A program made the translations under genes and the position numbers. Shown piece by piece: positions 1-5,944 of a stretch of DNA of 8,707 bases. The notes beneath the pieces are model-generated. The model saw only the letters and a program-made list of their open reading frames with translations. It made no database searches and was not told the origin of the DNA. Numbering within the stretch: the stretch's first letter is position 1; each line of letters opens with the position of its first letter. Source of the stretch: Methyloligella sp. (GTDB taxonomy: Bacteria > Pseudomonadota > Alphaproteobacteria > Rhizobiales > JALUTE01); the NCBI GenBank assembly GCA_027058255.1, contig JALUTE010000419.1, positions 1 through 8,707 on the forward strand, given 5' to 3'.

Positions 1-197
1 GCCGGGTCGGGGAGCAGCTCCGCCAGCATCGCGCCATTGCGCCGGGCCTGGGCGCGCCCCTCGTCATTGAGGGGGATGTCCGTCTGGCCCTGGAGGCGCC
101 ATTCGGCATTCCAGTCCGTGCGCCCGTGCCGGACGAAGTAGATCGTGACCGGCCGTGCGGTGACCATGTCGCAGGGGGTGGTGAGAGTGCGCTGCAT
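1..197 (-). CDS. Histidine phosphatase family protein (phosphoglycerate mutase-like), 3' part cut by window edge
   Basis: Only the first 65 residues are present; the gene runs off the left edge. The start of the histidine phosphatase fold is clear: a short beta strand (VTIYFV) leads into RHG at residues 23-25, where His24 would be the phosphorylated nucleophile, followed by TDWN and then LQGQTDIPLNDEGRAQA, typical of the phosphoglycerate mutase/CobC/SixA branch. The substrate cannot be read from this fragment; such proteins include cofactor-dependent mutases and broad-specificity phosphatases. The chosen ATG (197-195) shares one base with the fabI stop codon (TGATG), which suggests translational coupling and one transcript with fabI. 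A second in-frame ATG at 167 has no visible ribosome binding site and is less likely. Family assignment is firm, function open. Confidence 0.85.
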   Translation of the reverse strand, partial: MQRTLTTPCDMVTARPVTIYFVRHGRTDWNAEWRLQGQTDIPLNDEGRAQARRNGAMLAELLPDP

Positions 198-1030
198 CAG
201 GCGCCGCCGGGACTGCTTTTCACCACCGAGATGTCGGGGGCATCCTCGTTCTTCATGCCCTGGACGTGATAGCCGCAATCCACGTGGTGCACCTCGCCGG
301 TGACGCCGCGCGAGAGGTGCGAGAGCAGGTAGAGCCCGGCATCGCCCACCTCGTCGATGGTGACGGTGCGCCTGAGCGGCGAGTTGTACTCGTTCCACTT
401 CAGGATGTAGCGGAAATCGCTGATGCCCGAGGCGGCGAGGGTCTTGATGGGGCCGGCCGAGATGGCATTGACGCGGATGTTCTGCTTGCCGAGGTCGGCC
501 GCGAGATAGCGCACGCTCGCCTCCAGCGCCGCCTTGGCCACGCCCATGACATTGTAGTGGGGCATCACCTTCTCGGCGCCATAATAGGTGAGGGTGAGGA
601 GCGATCCGCCCTCCGGCATCAGCTTCTCGGCCCGCTGGGCCAGCGCCGTGAAGGAGAAGCAGGAGATGCGCAGGGTCTGGGTGAAGTTCTCCTCCGTCGT
701 GTCCACATAGCGCCCGCCGAGCTGATCCTTGTCGGAAAAGGCGATGGCGTGGACCAGGAAGTCGAGCCCGCCCCAGGCATCGCGAATGGCATCGAACACC
801 GCATCCATGCTGGCATTGTCCGTGACGTCGCAGGGCAGGACGAGGCTTGCCCCGAGCTCCTTGGCGAGCGGGCGCACGCGTTTCTCGATCACCTCGCCCT
901 GATAGGTGAGGGCGATCTCGGCGCCCTCGCGCCGGCAAGCCTTGGCGATACCCCAGGCGATGGATCGGTTGTTGGCGACCCCCATGACGAGGCCGCGCTT
1001 GCCGGCCATGATGTTTCCCTCGGCGGGCAT
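197..1030 (-). CDS. fabI: Enoyl-[acyl-carrier-protein] reductase (NADH) FabI
   Basis: This cytoplasmic enzyme reduces trans-2-enoyl-ACP, the last step of each fatty acid elongation cycle (type II FAS). The 277-residue protein has the FabI form of the nucleotide-binding loop, MGVANNRSIAWGIA at residues 16-29, rather than the usual SDR TGxxxGIG. The active site is Tyr149, Tyr159 and Lys166, in TLTYYGAEK and YNVMGVAK, with the FabI spacing of ten residues between the tyrosines. NAISAGPIKTLAASGI (188-203) is the conserved substrate loop. I chose the ATG at 1030 because AAGGGGGAG lies just upstream; ATG 1009 also has a purine-rich GAGGGA ahead of it and cannot be excluded. The frame stays open to 1111, but that extension lacks FabI homology. 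The histidine phosphatase gene follows with a one-base overlap. Residue 97 is Ala where E. coli has Gly93, a triclosan contact. Confidence 0.96.
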   Translation of the reverse strand: MPAEGNIMAGKRGLVMGVANNRSIAWGIAKACRREGAEIALTYQGEVIEKRVRPLAKELGASLVLPCDVTDNASMDAVFDAIRDAWGGLDFLVHAIAFSDKDQLGGRYVDTTEENFTQTLRISCFSFTALAQRAEKLMPEGGSLLTLTYYGAEKVMPHYNVMGVAKAALEASVRYLAADLGKQNIRVNAISAGPIKTLAASGISDFRYILKWNEYNSPLRRTVTIDEVGDAGLYLLSHLSRGVTGEVHHVDCGYHVQGMKNEDAPDISVVKSSPGGA

Positions 1031-1197
1031 GATCTCGCTCCCCCTTTGCCGCACGGGCCGTTCGCCCAAAGGTCCCGAGAGCAGGTAGCGCGATCGCCCC
1101 GCCCGGCGCAAGGGGCATGTGCGCCGTGCTCGGATTCTGGCGGGGTCGCAACAGGGGAAAAGCTGCAGGGAGAAGCCGCAATCAGGCGAGAGCGAAA

Positions 1198-1240
1198 AGG
1201 ACCCGCCCGGGCGAAGGGGGGAGACGCCCGAACGGGTCCT
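1198..1240 (-). terminator. Hairpin terminator after the surface-protein gene
   Basis: AGGACCCG (1198-1205) pairs with CGGGTCCT (1233-1240), and inside it CGGGCG (1208-1213) pairs with CGCCCG (1225-1230), leaving an 11-base loop. Read on the minus strand, the stem ends in CCTTTTCG, a short U-tract. It lies about 40 bases after the stop of the minus-strand surface-protein gene and about 170 bases before the fabI start, so it should separate the two transcripts. The T-run is short, so termination may be partial. Confidence 0.7.
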
Positions 1241-1281
1241 GGTCGAGCCGCGCAGGGATGCGCAAAGCTCGGACGTGGAGC

Positions 1282-1770
1282 TCAGCCCGACAGGGACCAG
1301 CCGCCGTCATTGGTGCGGCAGGCTATGCCCTCCATCTTCTTCTGATAGCCGCCGAGGGCGACCGCGAAGACGAGATGGCGGCAGATCTGCCCCTTGGCGT
1401 TGCGGAAGGAGGAGGTGGGGCGCACGATGCCGCGCAGCTTGCCCTTCGGCCGGTGCCAGACGAAGGTGGCGCCATCGCCGACCTCCATCAGGGCGAATTG
1501 CAGGGCCTCCAGGGCGGCGCGGCGATCGGCCGCCGTGAGGCGGGGCGTGGGCAGGCGCGGACGGGCGGGACGCGCCGTACTGGTGCGCATGCTCGCCATG
1601 CCCGAGACGGGAAGCGCGGGCACGCTGGCGCCGGTGGTGGCCGGCTCTGCGCGGCCCGCGCCCGGCATGATGAGGGCGGCAAGGATCAGGAGCGCGAGAG
1701 ACGCCGCCGCGGCGATGGCCGTCGTGGTGACGGGGGAATGAGAGGGGGGGAAGACTTTCGAGAAACGCAT
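1282..1770 (-). CDS. Exported surface-antigen-like protein (RT0821/Lpp0805 family C-terminal domain)
   Basis: The 162-residue protein begins with a basic/polar segment and a long Ala/Leu/Ile-rich stretch (about residues 17-35) ending in GAGRA-EP, a likely signal peptide cut near residue 41; an uncleaved anchor is possible. A Pro/Arg/Thr-rich linker (about 42-78) follows. The C-terminal domain (about 80-162) carries the 17-kDa surface antigen pattern: VGDGATFVWHRP, GIVRPTSSF, GQICRHL and GIACRTNDGGWSL. Cys130 and Cys151 could form a disulfide in the periplasm. There is no lipobox cysteine and no glycine-zipper segment, both common in this family. Its role is unknown; relatives are envelope or outer-membrane proteins. 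A terminator at 1198-1240 follows, so it is probably its own transcript. The ribosome binding site is weak (GGTGA), so the exact start is moderately certain. Confidence 0.75.
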   Translation of the reverse strand: MRFSKVFPPSHSPVTTTAIAAAASLALLILAALIMPGAGRAEPATTGASVPALPVSGMASMRTSTARPARPRLPTPRLTAADRRAALEALQFALMEVGDGATFVWHRPKGKLRGIVRPTSSFRNAKGQICRHLVFAVALGGYQKKMEGIACRTNDGGWSLSG

Positions 1771-2000
1771 GGGACTTCACCGCTTTGACTATCGGAACGC
1801 AAGGACGAGGTGACCGGCCGAACCGCCGATCACGCGGCGACAGGCCCGAGAGCGTGCCGCCTTGGATGGTGGTGATTGTGGTTGCTTTTGGTTAATGGCT
1901 TGTGAAGATGTGTGCGCTGGCGACGCGCAGCCGCAAGGCGCCGTGCCTCGAAGCCCGGAGGCGGCGGCGGTCGGGACGCGGGAGATAGAGGACGAAAGCG
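1771..2000. promoter_or_regulatory. Divergent intergenic region between surface-protein gene and pdxH
   Basis: This 230-base gap must hold promoters for both directions. Its middle (about 1864-1912) is visibly richer in A and T than the surroundings. I do not see a convincing -35/-10 pair on either strand; TTGCTT at 1882 with a poor -10 near 1905 is the best plus-strand candidate. AGGA at 1991-1994 serves as the pdxH ribosome binding site. Confidence 0.3.
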
Positions 2001-2642
2001 ATGGGCGGGCCGCTCGACCCCGATTACGACAAGGTGCCGCAGGCGGGCGATTTCGCCACCGAGGCCGATCCCCTCGCCCTCTTTCACGCCTGGCTGGCGG
2101 AGGCGGAGGCGCGCGAGCCGAACGATCCCAACGCCATGGCGCTGGCGACGGTGGACGAGACGGGCCTGCCCAATGTGCGCATGGTGCTCCTCAAGGGTGC
2201 GGACGAGGCGGGGTTCGTGTTCTACACCAATCTGGAGAGCGCCAAGGGCCGGGAGCTCACCGCCAATCCCAAGGCGGCGCTCTGTTTCCACTGGAAGAGC
2301 CTGCGCCGGCAGGTGCGGGTGCGTGGGCCGGTTTTGCCCGTCACGCCCGAGGAGGCAGACGCCTATTTCGCCTCCCGTCCGCGCCAGAGCCGGATCGGCG
2401 CCTGGGCGTCCAAGCAGTCGCGCCCCCTCGAGAGCCGCCTTGCGTTGGAGAAGGCGGTGGCGACCTATGCCGCGAAGTTCCACATCGGCGCCATTCCGCG
2501 TCCCGCCTTCTGGTCCGGCTTCCGCTTGCAGCCGCTGGAGATTGAATTCTGGCATGATCGTCCCTACCGTCTTCACGATCGGGTGGTGTTCCGCAGAGCC
2601 CGGGCCGGGGCGCCATGGACGAGGACGCGGCTCTATCCCTGA
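2001..2642 (+). CDS. pdxH: Pyridoxamine 5'-phosphate oxidase
   Basis: This FMN enzyme oxidises pyridoxine or pyridoxamine 5'-phosphate to pyridoxal 5'-phosphate, in both de novo and salvage routes of vitamin B6. The 213-residue length is normal for the family. Visible in order: the FMN-binding stretch RMVLLKG (60-66), [13 protein letters not shown] (74-86), [14 protein letters not shown] (96-109), [16 protein letters not shown] (125-140), [15 protein letters not shown] (170-184), then RLHDR (190-194) and the terminal RLYP. Arg190 and His192 correspond to the catalytic Arg197/His199 of the E. coli enzyme. The start is supported by AGGA eight bases upstream. The gene heads a plus-strand series; the J-protein gene begins 77 bases after the stop, close enough for one transcript. 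I see nothing irregular in it. Confidence 0.96.
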   Translation: MGGPLDPDYDKVPQAGDFATEADPLALFHAWLAEAEAREPNDPNAMALATVDETGLPNVRMVLLKGADEAGFVFYTNLESAKGRELTANPKAALCFHWKSLRRQVRVRGPVLPVTPEEADAYFASRPRQSRIGAWASKQSRPLESRLALEKAVATYAAKFHIGAIPRPAFWSGFRLQPLEIEFWHDRPYRLHDRVVFRRARAGAPWTRTRLYP

Positions 2643-2719
2643 ATCATTCCAGGGCCGGGTCTTGGGCGCAGGCATGGGGGCGAGAGCGGCGTGGGCGAGA
2701 GAGACGAGCGGCGGGGGGC

Positions 2720-3706
2720 ATGGCGGTGAGCAAGAGCCTTTACGACATACTGGGTGTCGACAAGTCGGCCTCGGAGGACGAGATCCGCAAGGCTTACCGC
2801 AAGCTCGCCAAGGAGTTGCACCCCGATCTCAACCCCGGCGATGGCGCGGCGGAGAGCCGGTTCAAGGAGGTCTCCGCCGCCTACGCCATTCTGGGGGATG
2901 CGGAAAAGCGCAGGCGCTATGACCGGGGCGAGATCGACGAGACGGGCGCCGAGCGGCCGGAGCAGCGCTTCTATCGCGATTTCGCCGACACGGATGCGGA
3001 CCATCACTATCGCAGCACCGCCGGCTATGAGGATTTCGCCGATCTCGGCGACATCTTCTCGGACCTGTTCGCCGAGGGGCTGCATCGGCGCCGGCCGGGC
3101 GGGCCGGGCGGCCGGGCCGGCCCCGGAGCGGGCGCGAGCATTCGCATGCGCGGCGCGGATGTGCGCTATCACATGACCATCGGATTTCTGGAGGCGGCCA
3201 AGGGCGGCAAGCGGCGCATCACCATGCCGGACGGAACGAGCCTGGAGGTCACCATCCCCGAGGGCGTGCGGGACGGACAGATGTTGCGCCTGGAGGGCAA
3301 GGGACGGCCGGGCATTGGCGGCGGGCCGCCGGGAGATGCGCTGATCGCGATCTCGGTCGCTCCTCACCCCGTGTTCTCGCGCGAGGGGCTGGACATTCTG
3401 GTGACATTGCCGATTACCATCGACGAGGCGGTGCTGGGTGCTAAGATCGACGTGCCGACGATCTGGGGGCCGGTGAAGCTGACCATCCCCAAGGGGGCGA
3501 GCTCGGGCCAGACCCTGCGATTGCGCGGCAAGGGCGTGCGCGCCCGCGGCGGCAAGGGCGCCGGCGGCGCGCGCCAGGGCAATCAACTCGTGAAGCTGGA
3601 GATCGTCATGCCCGAGACCGTGGATGCGGAGCTCGAGGCGTTCATGAAACGCTGGCGCGAGACTCATGCCTATGATCCGCGGGCCAGGCTGAGGGCAGCA
3701 TCGTGA
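2720..3706 (+). CDS. cbpA: Class B J-domain co-chaperone (CbpA/DnaJ C-terminal domain protein)
   Basis: This is an Hsp40 partner of DnaK, stimulating its ATPase and delivering substrates in the cytoplasm. The 328-residue protein has an N-terminal J domain (about 5-68) with the essential HPD at 34-36, an acidic/aromatic stretch (80-118, including FADLGDIFSDLF), a short Gly/Pro/Arg linker (122-140), and two beta-rich C-terminal substrate domains (about 148-300) with TIPEGVRDGQMLRLEGKG and the matching TIPKGASSGQTLRLRGKG. It lacks the four CxxCxGxG zinc repeats of DnaJ, so it is CbpA-like (class B). The ATG at 2720 opens the J domain directly; the frame extends back to 2615 inside pdxH, but that part has no J-domain character. 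The ribosome binding site is a plain G-run. The cbpM stop/start overlap that follows strongly supports the CbpA assignment. Confidence 0.9.
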   Translation: MAVSKSLYDILGVDKSASEDEIRKAYRKLAKELHPDLNPGDGAAESRFKEVSAAYAILGDAEKRRRYDRGEIDETGAERPEQRFYRDFADTDADHHYRSTAGYEDFADLGDIFSDLFAEGLHRRRPGGPGGRAGPGAGASIRMRGADVRYHMTIGFLEAAKGGKRRITMPDGTSLEVTIPEGVRDGQMLRLEGKGRPGIGGGPPGDALIAISVAPHPVFSREGLDILVTLPITIDEAVLGAKIDVPTIWGPVKLTIPKGASSGQTLRLRGKGVRARGGKGAGGARQGNQLVKLEIVMPETVDAELEAFMKRWRETHAYDPRARLRAAS

Positions 3707-4041
3707 TGTATGGGATCGAAGAGGTGGTGGCGCGGGTGCGGGGGCTCACGCGCGAGCGGGTGGTCGCCTGGGTCGAGCGCACATGGGTGTGCCCGGCCTC
3801 CGGCGAGCAGGGGCTGGTGTTCGACGACATCGACATTGCGCGCATGGCGCTGATCTGCCAGCTTCGCGACGAGCTTCAGGTGGACCGTGAGGCCATTCCC
3901 GTGGTGCTCTCGCTGATCGACCAGCTACACGGGCTCAGGCGCGAGTTGCGCGCGCTGGTGCGCGCCATCGAGGCCCAGCCCGGCCCGGTGCGCGAGGATA
4001 TCATTGCCCGCGTGCGCCAGGCGCGCGGCGGTGGCGAGTGA
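3706..4041 (+). CDS. cbpM: Chaperone modulator CbpM
   Basis: In E. coli, CbpM binds the J domain of CbpA and blocks its co-chaperone and DNA-binding activities. This 111-residue protein has the CbpM layout. An N-terminal MerR-like helical part (YGIEEVVARVRGLTRERVVAWVERTWVCP) is followed by the Phe-Asp-Asp-x-Asp-x-Ala-Arg patch (39-46) and IcqLRDELQVDREAIPVVLSLIDQLHGLRRELRAL, a long helical stretch that would dimerise (about 50-90). The ATG at 3706 uses the last base of the cbpA stop (TGATG), a classic coupling arrangement; an in-frame GTG at 3703 is the alternative. It is too short and lacks a clear DNA-recognition region to be a typical MerR regulator. The position right behind cbpA makes the assignment strong. 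Confidence 0.85.
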   Translation: MYGIEEVVARVRGLTRERVVAWVERTWVCPASGEQGLVFDDIDIARMALICQLRDELQVDREAIPVVLSLIDQLHGLRRELRALVRAIEAQPGPVREDIIARVRQARGGGE

Positions 4042-4096
4042 GGACGGTGCGAGACGATGCGGTGATGGGCTGCGCGAGTTGCGAGAACGGGATGCC

Positions 4097-4855
4097 ATGA
4101 GCCAGATTGCGAATGACGAGCGCAAGACGCTGATCCTGACCGGTGCCTCCCGCGGCATCGGCCATGCGACGGTGAAACGCTTCTCCTCCGCCGGATGGCG
4201 GGTCATCACCTGCTCGCGCCATCCCTTTCCCGAAGATTGCCCCTGGGAGGCGGGGCCCGAGGACCATATCCAGGTCGATCTCGCGGACGAGGAGAACACG
4301 CTCGCTGCCATTGCAGAGATGCGGGAGCGGCTTCGCGACCAGGGCTCGCGCCTCTATGCGCTGGTCAACAATGCGGCCATCTCGCCCAAGGGGCCGGGCG
4401 GAAGCCGGCTCGGGGCCATCGACACGCCCCTGGATGACTGGAAGGTCGTCTTCCAGGTGAATTTCTTCGCGCCGCTCATGCTGGCGCGCGGGCTCATCGA
4501 GGAGCTGGAGGCGGCCCGCGGGGCCGTGGTGAACGTCTCGTCCATTGCGGGGAGCCGCGTGCACCCCTTTGCCGGCGCCGCCTATGCCACCTCCAAGGCG
4601 GCGCTTGCCGCCCTCACCCGGGAGATGGCGGCGGATTTCGGCCCGCGCGGCATCCGCGTCAATGCCATCTCTCCCGGCGAGATCGACACCGCGATTCTCT
4701 CGCCGGGCACCGAGAAGATCGTCGAGGAGCAGATCCCCATGCGCCGCCTGGGCGAGCCGGAGGAGGTGGCCAAGGCCATCTATTTCCTGTGCACCGATGC
4801 CTCCTCCTATGTGAACGGTGCCGAGCTGCATATCAATGGCGGCCAGCATGTCTGA
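4097..4855 (+). CDS. Short-chain dehydrogenase/reductase (SDR family oxidoreductase)
   Basis: This is a classical SDR of 252 residues, cytoplasmic, presumably NAD(P)(H)-dependent. It has the dinucleotide loop TGASRGIG (15-22), the structural NNAA (91-94), Ser148/149 in NVSSIAG, the catalytic YATSK (Tyr163, Lys167), VNAISPGEIDT (188-198) and the C-terminal INGGQ. The substrate cannot be inferred; FabG-like ketoreductases, sugar dehydrogenases and others share these motifs. Ser40-Arg41 follow the second beta strand, where a basic residue often favours NADPH; this is only suggestive. The start at 4097 is chosen because it puts the Rossmann fold near the N-terminus; the frame is open back to 4004 within cbpM, and the ribosome binding site is weak. 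It lies 55 bases after cbpM on the same strand and may share its transcript. Confidence 0.9.
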   Translation: MSQIANDERKTLILTGASRGIGHATVKRFSSAGWRVITCSRHPFPEDCPWEAGPEDHIQVDLADEENTLAAIAEMRERLRDQGSRLYALVNNAAISPKGPGGSRLGAIDTPLDDWKVVFQVNFFAPLMLARGLIEELEAARGAVVNVSSIAGSRVHPFAGAAYATSKAALAALTREMAADFGPRGIRVNAISPGEIDTAILSPGTEKIVEEQIPMRRLGEPEEVAKAIYFLCTDASSYVNGAELHINGGQHV

Positions 4856-4872
4856 ACGCGTCACGCACCCCG

Positions 4873-4889
4873 CAGGGCGAGCGGCCCTG
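4873..4889 (+). terminator. Possible hairpin after the SDR gene
   Basis: CAGGGC (4873-4878) pairs with GCCCTG (4884-4889) around a five-base loop, 17 bases after the SDR stop. It has no T-run behind it; only ATTTAAA follows, some 16 bases on. It could help end the SDR transcript or act with Rho. A second perfect stem, GCGAC-CAAT-GTCGC, lies at 4931-4944. Confidence 0.3.
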
Positions 4890-4963
4890 TCGCGGCGCGG
4901 CCCGATTTAAAGGGTGGGGAGTGTGCGGCAGCGACCAATGTCGCAGTCGGGAGGGGGCGCGCC

Positions 4964-4989
4964 ATTGATGTTTTTTCAATAAAATCAAT
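4964..4989. promoter_or_regulatory. AT-rich inverted repeat upstream of the atp promoter
   Basis: ATTGAT (4964-4969) and ATCAAT (4984-4989) are exact inverted copies separated by 14 bases, and a further TCAAT lies at 4976-4980. The block is by far the most AT-rich stretch nearby and ends 23 bases before the -35 box of the atp promoter. It could be an UP element for RNA polymerase or a regulator site. The half-sites look like FNR halves (TTGAT/ATCAA), but the spacing is wrong for FNR. Confidence 0.35.
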
Positions 4990-5012
4990 ATGTTGCCTTG
5001 TGACGCCTTGCC

Positions 5013-5041
5013 TTGACACGCCATCGGGGCACGACTAAGTT
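5013..5041 (+). promoter_or_regulatory. Putative sigma-70-type promoter of the atpIBEF'F operon
   Basis: A perfect TTGACA (5013-5018), preceded by CC, is followed by a 17-base spacer and TAAGTT (5036-5041) as a weaker -10. CTTGAC-type -35 boxes are usual for housekeeping promoters in Alphaproteobacteria. Transcription would start near 5048, giving a leader of about 80 bases before atpI. Confidence 0.55.
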
Positions 5042-5126
5042 GCGCGCCAATGGCGATCCGGCCGCTGCCGGGATCGTCGCTGTGAGCGGTGCGGCACCAC
5101 GCCGGCGCGCTCTGGGGTGCTTGCCC

Positions 5127-5756
5127 ATGGGTGAGACGACCAGCGGAAAGGGCGCAGGCGGCCGCGCGCGGCCGGGCTCCCGGGATGATCGGCTGGGCAC
5201 GCAGGGGCGAGAGCCGGAAGCCGGCGGTTCCGGTGCGGATGCGCCGGGAGAACGGGAGCCGGATCTGGGCGAGCCGGGCGCGGCCGAGCCGGAAGGCGGA
5301 GCCGAGCCGGGTGCGGCCGGGCCGGATGCGGTCGGGCAGGAGGGTGGCCCCTTGGGCCCCGCCGAGCGGCGCGCCTTCAGGCGCCGCCTTGCCAGGCTCG
5401 ACGAGCGGCTGGAGGCCGTGCGGGACCGCAATGGCGCGCGTGGCGGCCGGCCGGGCGATGGCGACGAGATGGGCGGCGTGCGCGGCAAGGGCGTCGGCTA
5501 TGCGCTGCGCATGTCGATCGACATGGTTGCGGCGCTGGTTGTGGGCGGTGCCATGGGCTGGTATCTCGACCGCTGGTTCGGGACACGGCCCGTGCTGTTG
5601 CTGCTCTTCGGCGCCCTGGGCGTTGCGGCCGGGTTCTCGAATGTGGCGCGCACCTATCGCCAGATGCGCGCCGAGATGGCGCCGCGGGACGGCCAGGAGG
5701 ATGCGCGAGGCGCGGGGCCTGGAAACGGGCCGGGCGAGGGCGAGCGGGACGCGTGA
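5127..5756 (+). CDS. atpI: ATP synthase assembly factor AtpI (AtpZ/AtpI family), with long N-terminal extension
   Basis: AtpI is the small membrane protein encoded at the head of many atp operons; it aids c-ring assembly and has been linked to Mg2+/Ca2+ transport. The C-terminal part has the family layout: two helices (about 127-148 and 154-172) joined by GWYLDRWFGTRP, where the WxxDRWxGT hairpin is diagnostic, followed by GVAAGFSNVARTYRQM. A basic helix, RRRLARLDERLEAVRD (85-100), precedes the membrane part as in alphaproteobacterial AtpI. Before it lie about 80 Gly/Pro/Glu-rich residues with EPGAA-like repeats, making 209 residues against the usual 100-130. ATG 5127 is the only in-frame ATG upstream of the basic helix; TTG 5352 is an alternative that would remove the extension. 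Family certain, start moderate. The polar Gly-rich C-tail (186-209) is also unusual. Confidence 0.85.
   Translation: MGETTSGKGAGGRARPGSRDDRLGTQGREPEAGGSGADAPGEREPDLGEPGAAEPEGGAEPGAAGPDAVGQEGGPLGPAERRAFRRRLARLDERLEAVRDRNGARGGRPGDGDEMGGVRGKGVGYALRMSIDMVAALVVGGAMGWYLDRWFGTRPVLLLLFGALGVAAGFSNVARTYRQMRAEMAPRDGQEDARGAGPGNGPGEGERDA
5256..5327 (+). repeat. Degenerate short tandem repeat inside atpI (GAGCCGG units)
   Basis: GAGCCGG occurs at 5256, 5271, 5286 and 5304, spaced 15, 15 and 18 bases, all in the same codon phase. It encodes EPDLG, EPGAA, EPEGGA and EPGAAG in succession (residues 44-65 of AtpI). The spacing in whole codons suggests growth by unit duplication. Confidence 0.6.
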
Positions 5757-5777
5757 TCCGAGTGTCGGGCGGATGAT

Positions 5778-5797
5778 CGGGCGCTTTCTAGCGCCGG
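5778..5797 (+). other. GC hairpin downstream of atpI
   Basis: CGGGCGCT (5778-5785) pairs with AGCGCCGG (5790-5797), seven of eight positions, around the loop TTCT. It lies 22 bases after the atpI stop and is not followed by a T-run. It may protect or process the mRNA between atpI and atpB. Confidence 0.4.
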
Positions 5798-5831
5798 CTT
5801 GCGAGGCATCCGCGCTGAGAAGGGTTTGAAT

Positions 5832-5851
5832 GGGCCCCTTGGGGGCCCTTT
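5832..5851 (+). terminator. Attenuator-like hairpin between atpI and atpB
   Basis: GGGCCCC (5832-5838) pairs perfectly with GGGGCCC (5842-5848) around a three-base loop and is followed at once by TTT (5849-5851). Upstream, AAGGG (5820-5824) can pair instead with CCCTT at 5836-5840 or 5846-5850, so a competing fold exists. It lies about 95 bases before atpB. With only three T residues, it would be a weak terminator or a stabilising/processing stem. Confidence 0.45.
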
Positions 5852-5944
5852 GGCGGTCGAAGCTCGAGACGAGGGGCAGGGGGGCGAGGCGTGGCGGCAG
5901 AGCGTGCAGCCGGAGCGGGTGGCGGTGCGGCAGCAGGGGTTGGC

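Noticed and set aside
266..1345. Long plus-strand open frame opposite fabI
   Set aside because: It is antisense to a clear FabI and has the Gly/Arg/His-rich composition of a mirror frame in GC-rich DNA; no domain visible.
2633..3667. Long minus-strand open frame opposite the J-protein gene
   Set aside because: Mirror of the cbpA coding frame; no recognisable domain.
4001..4864. Minus-strand open frame opposite the SDR gene
   Set aside because: Follows the SDR coding frame in antisense; the plus strand has all SDR motifs.
4965..4988. FNR-type site (TTGAT...ATCAA) upstream of atpI
   Set aside because: The halves are 14 bases apart; the FNR site needs four. Kept only as an unexplained inverted repeat.
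5013..5126. Upstream extension of atpI beginning at TTG 5013
   Set aside because: The TTG is part of the perfect TTGACA -35 box and the extra residues have no family similarity.
5891..5944. GTG start adding 18 residues to subunit a
   Set aside because: The added Ala/Gly tract is not found in the family, and ATG 5945 has its own AGGGG.
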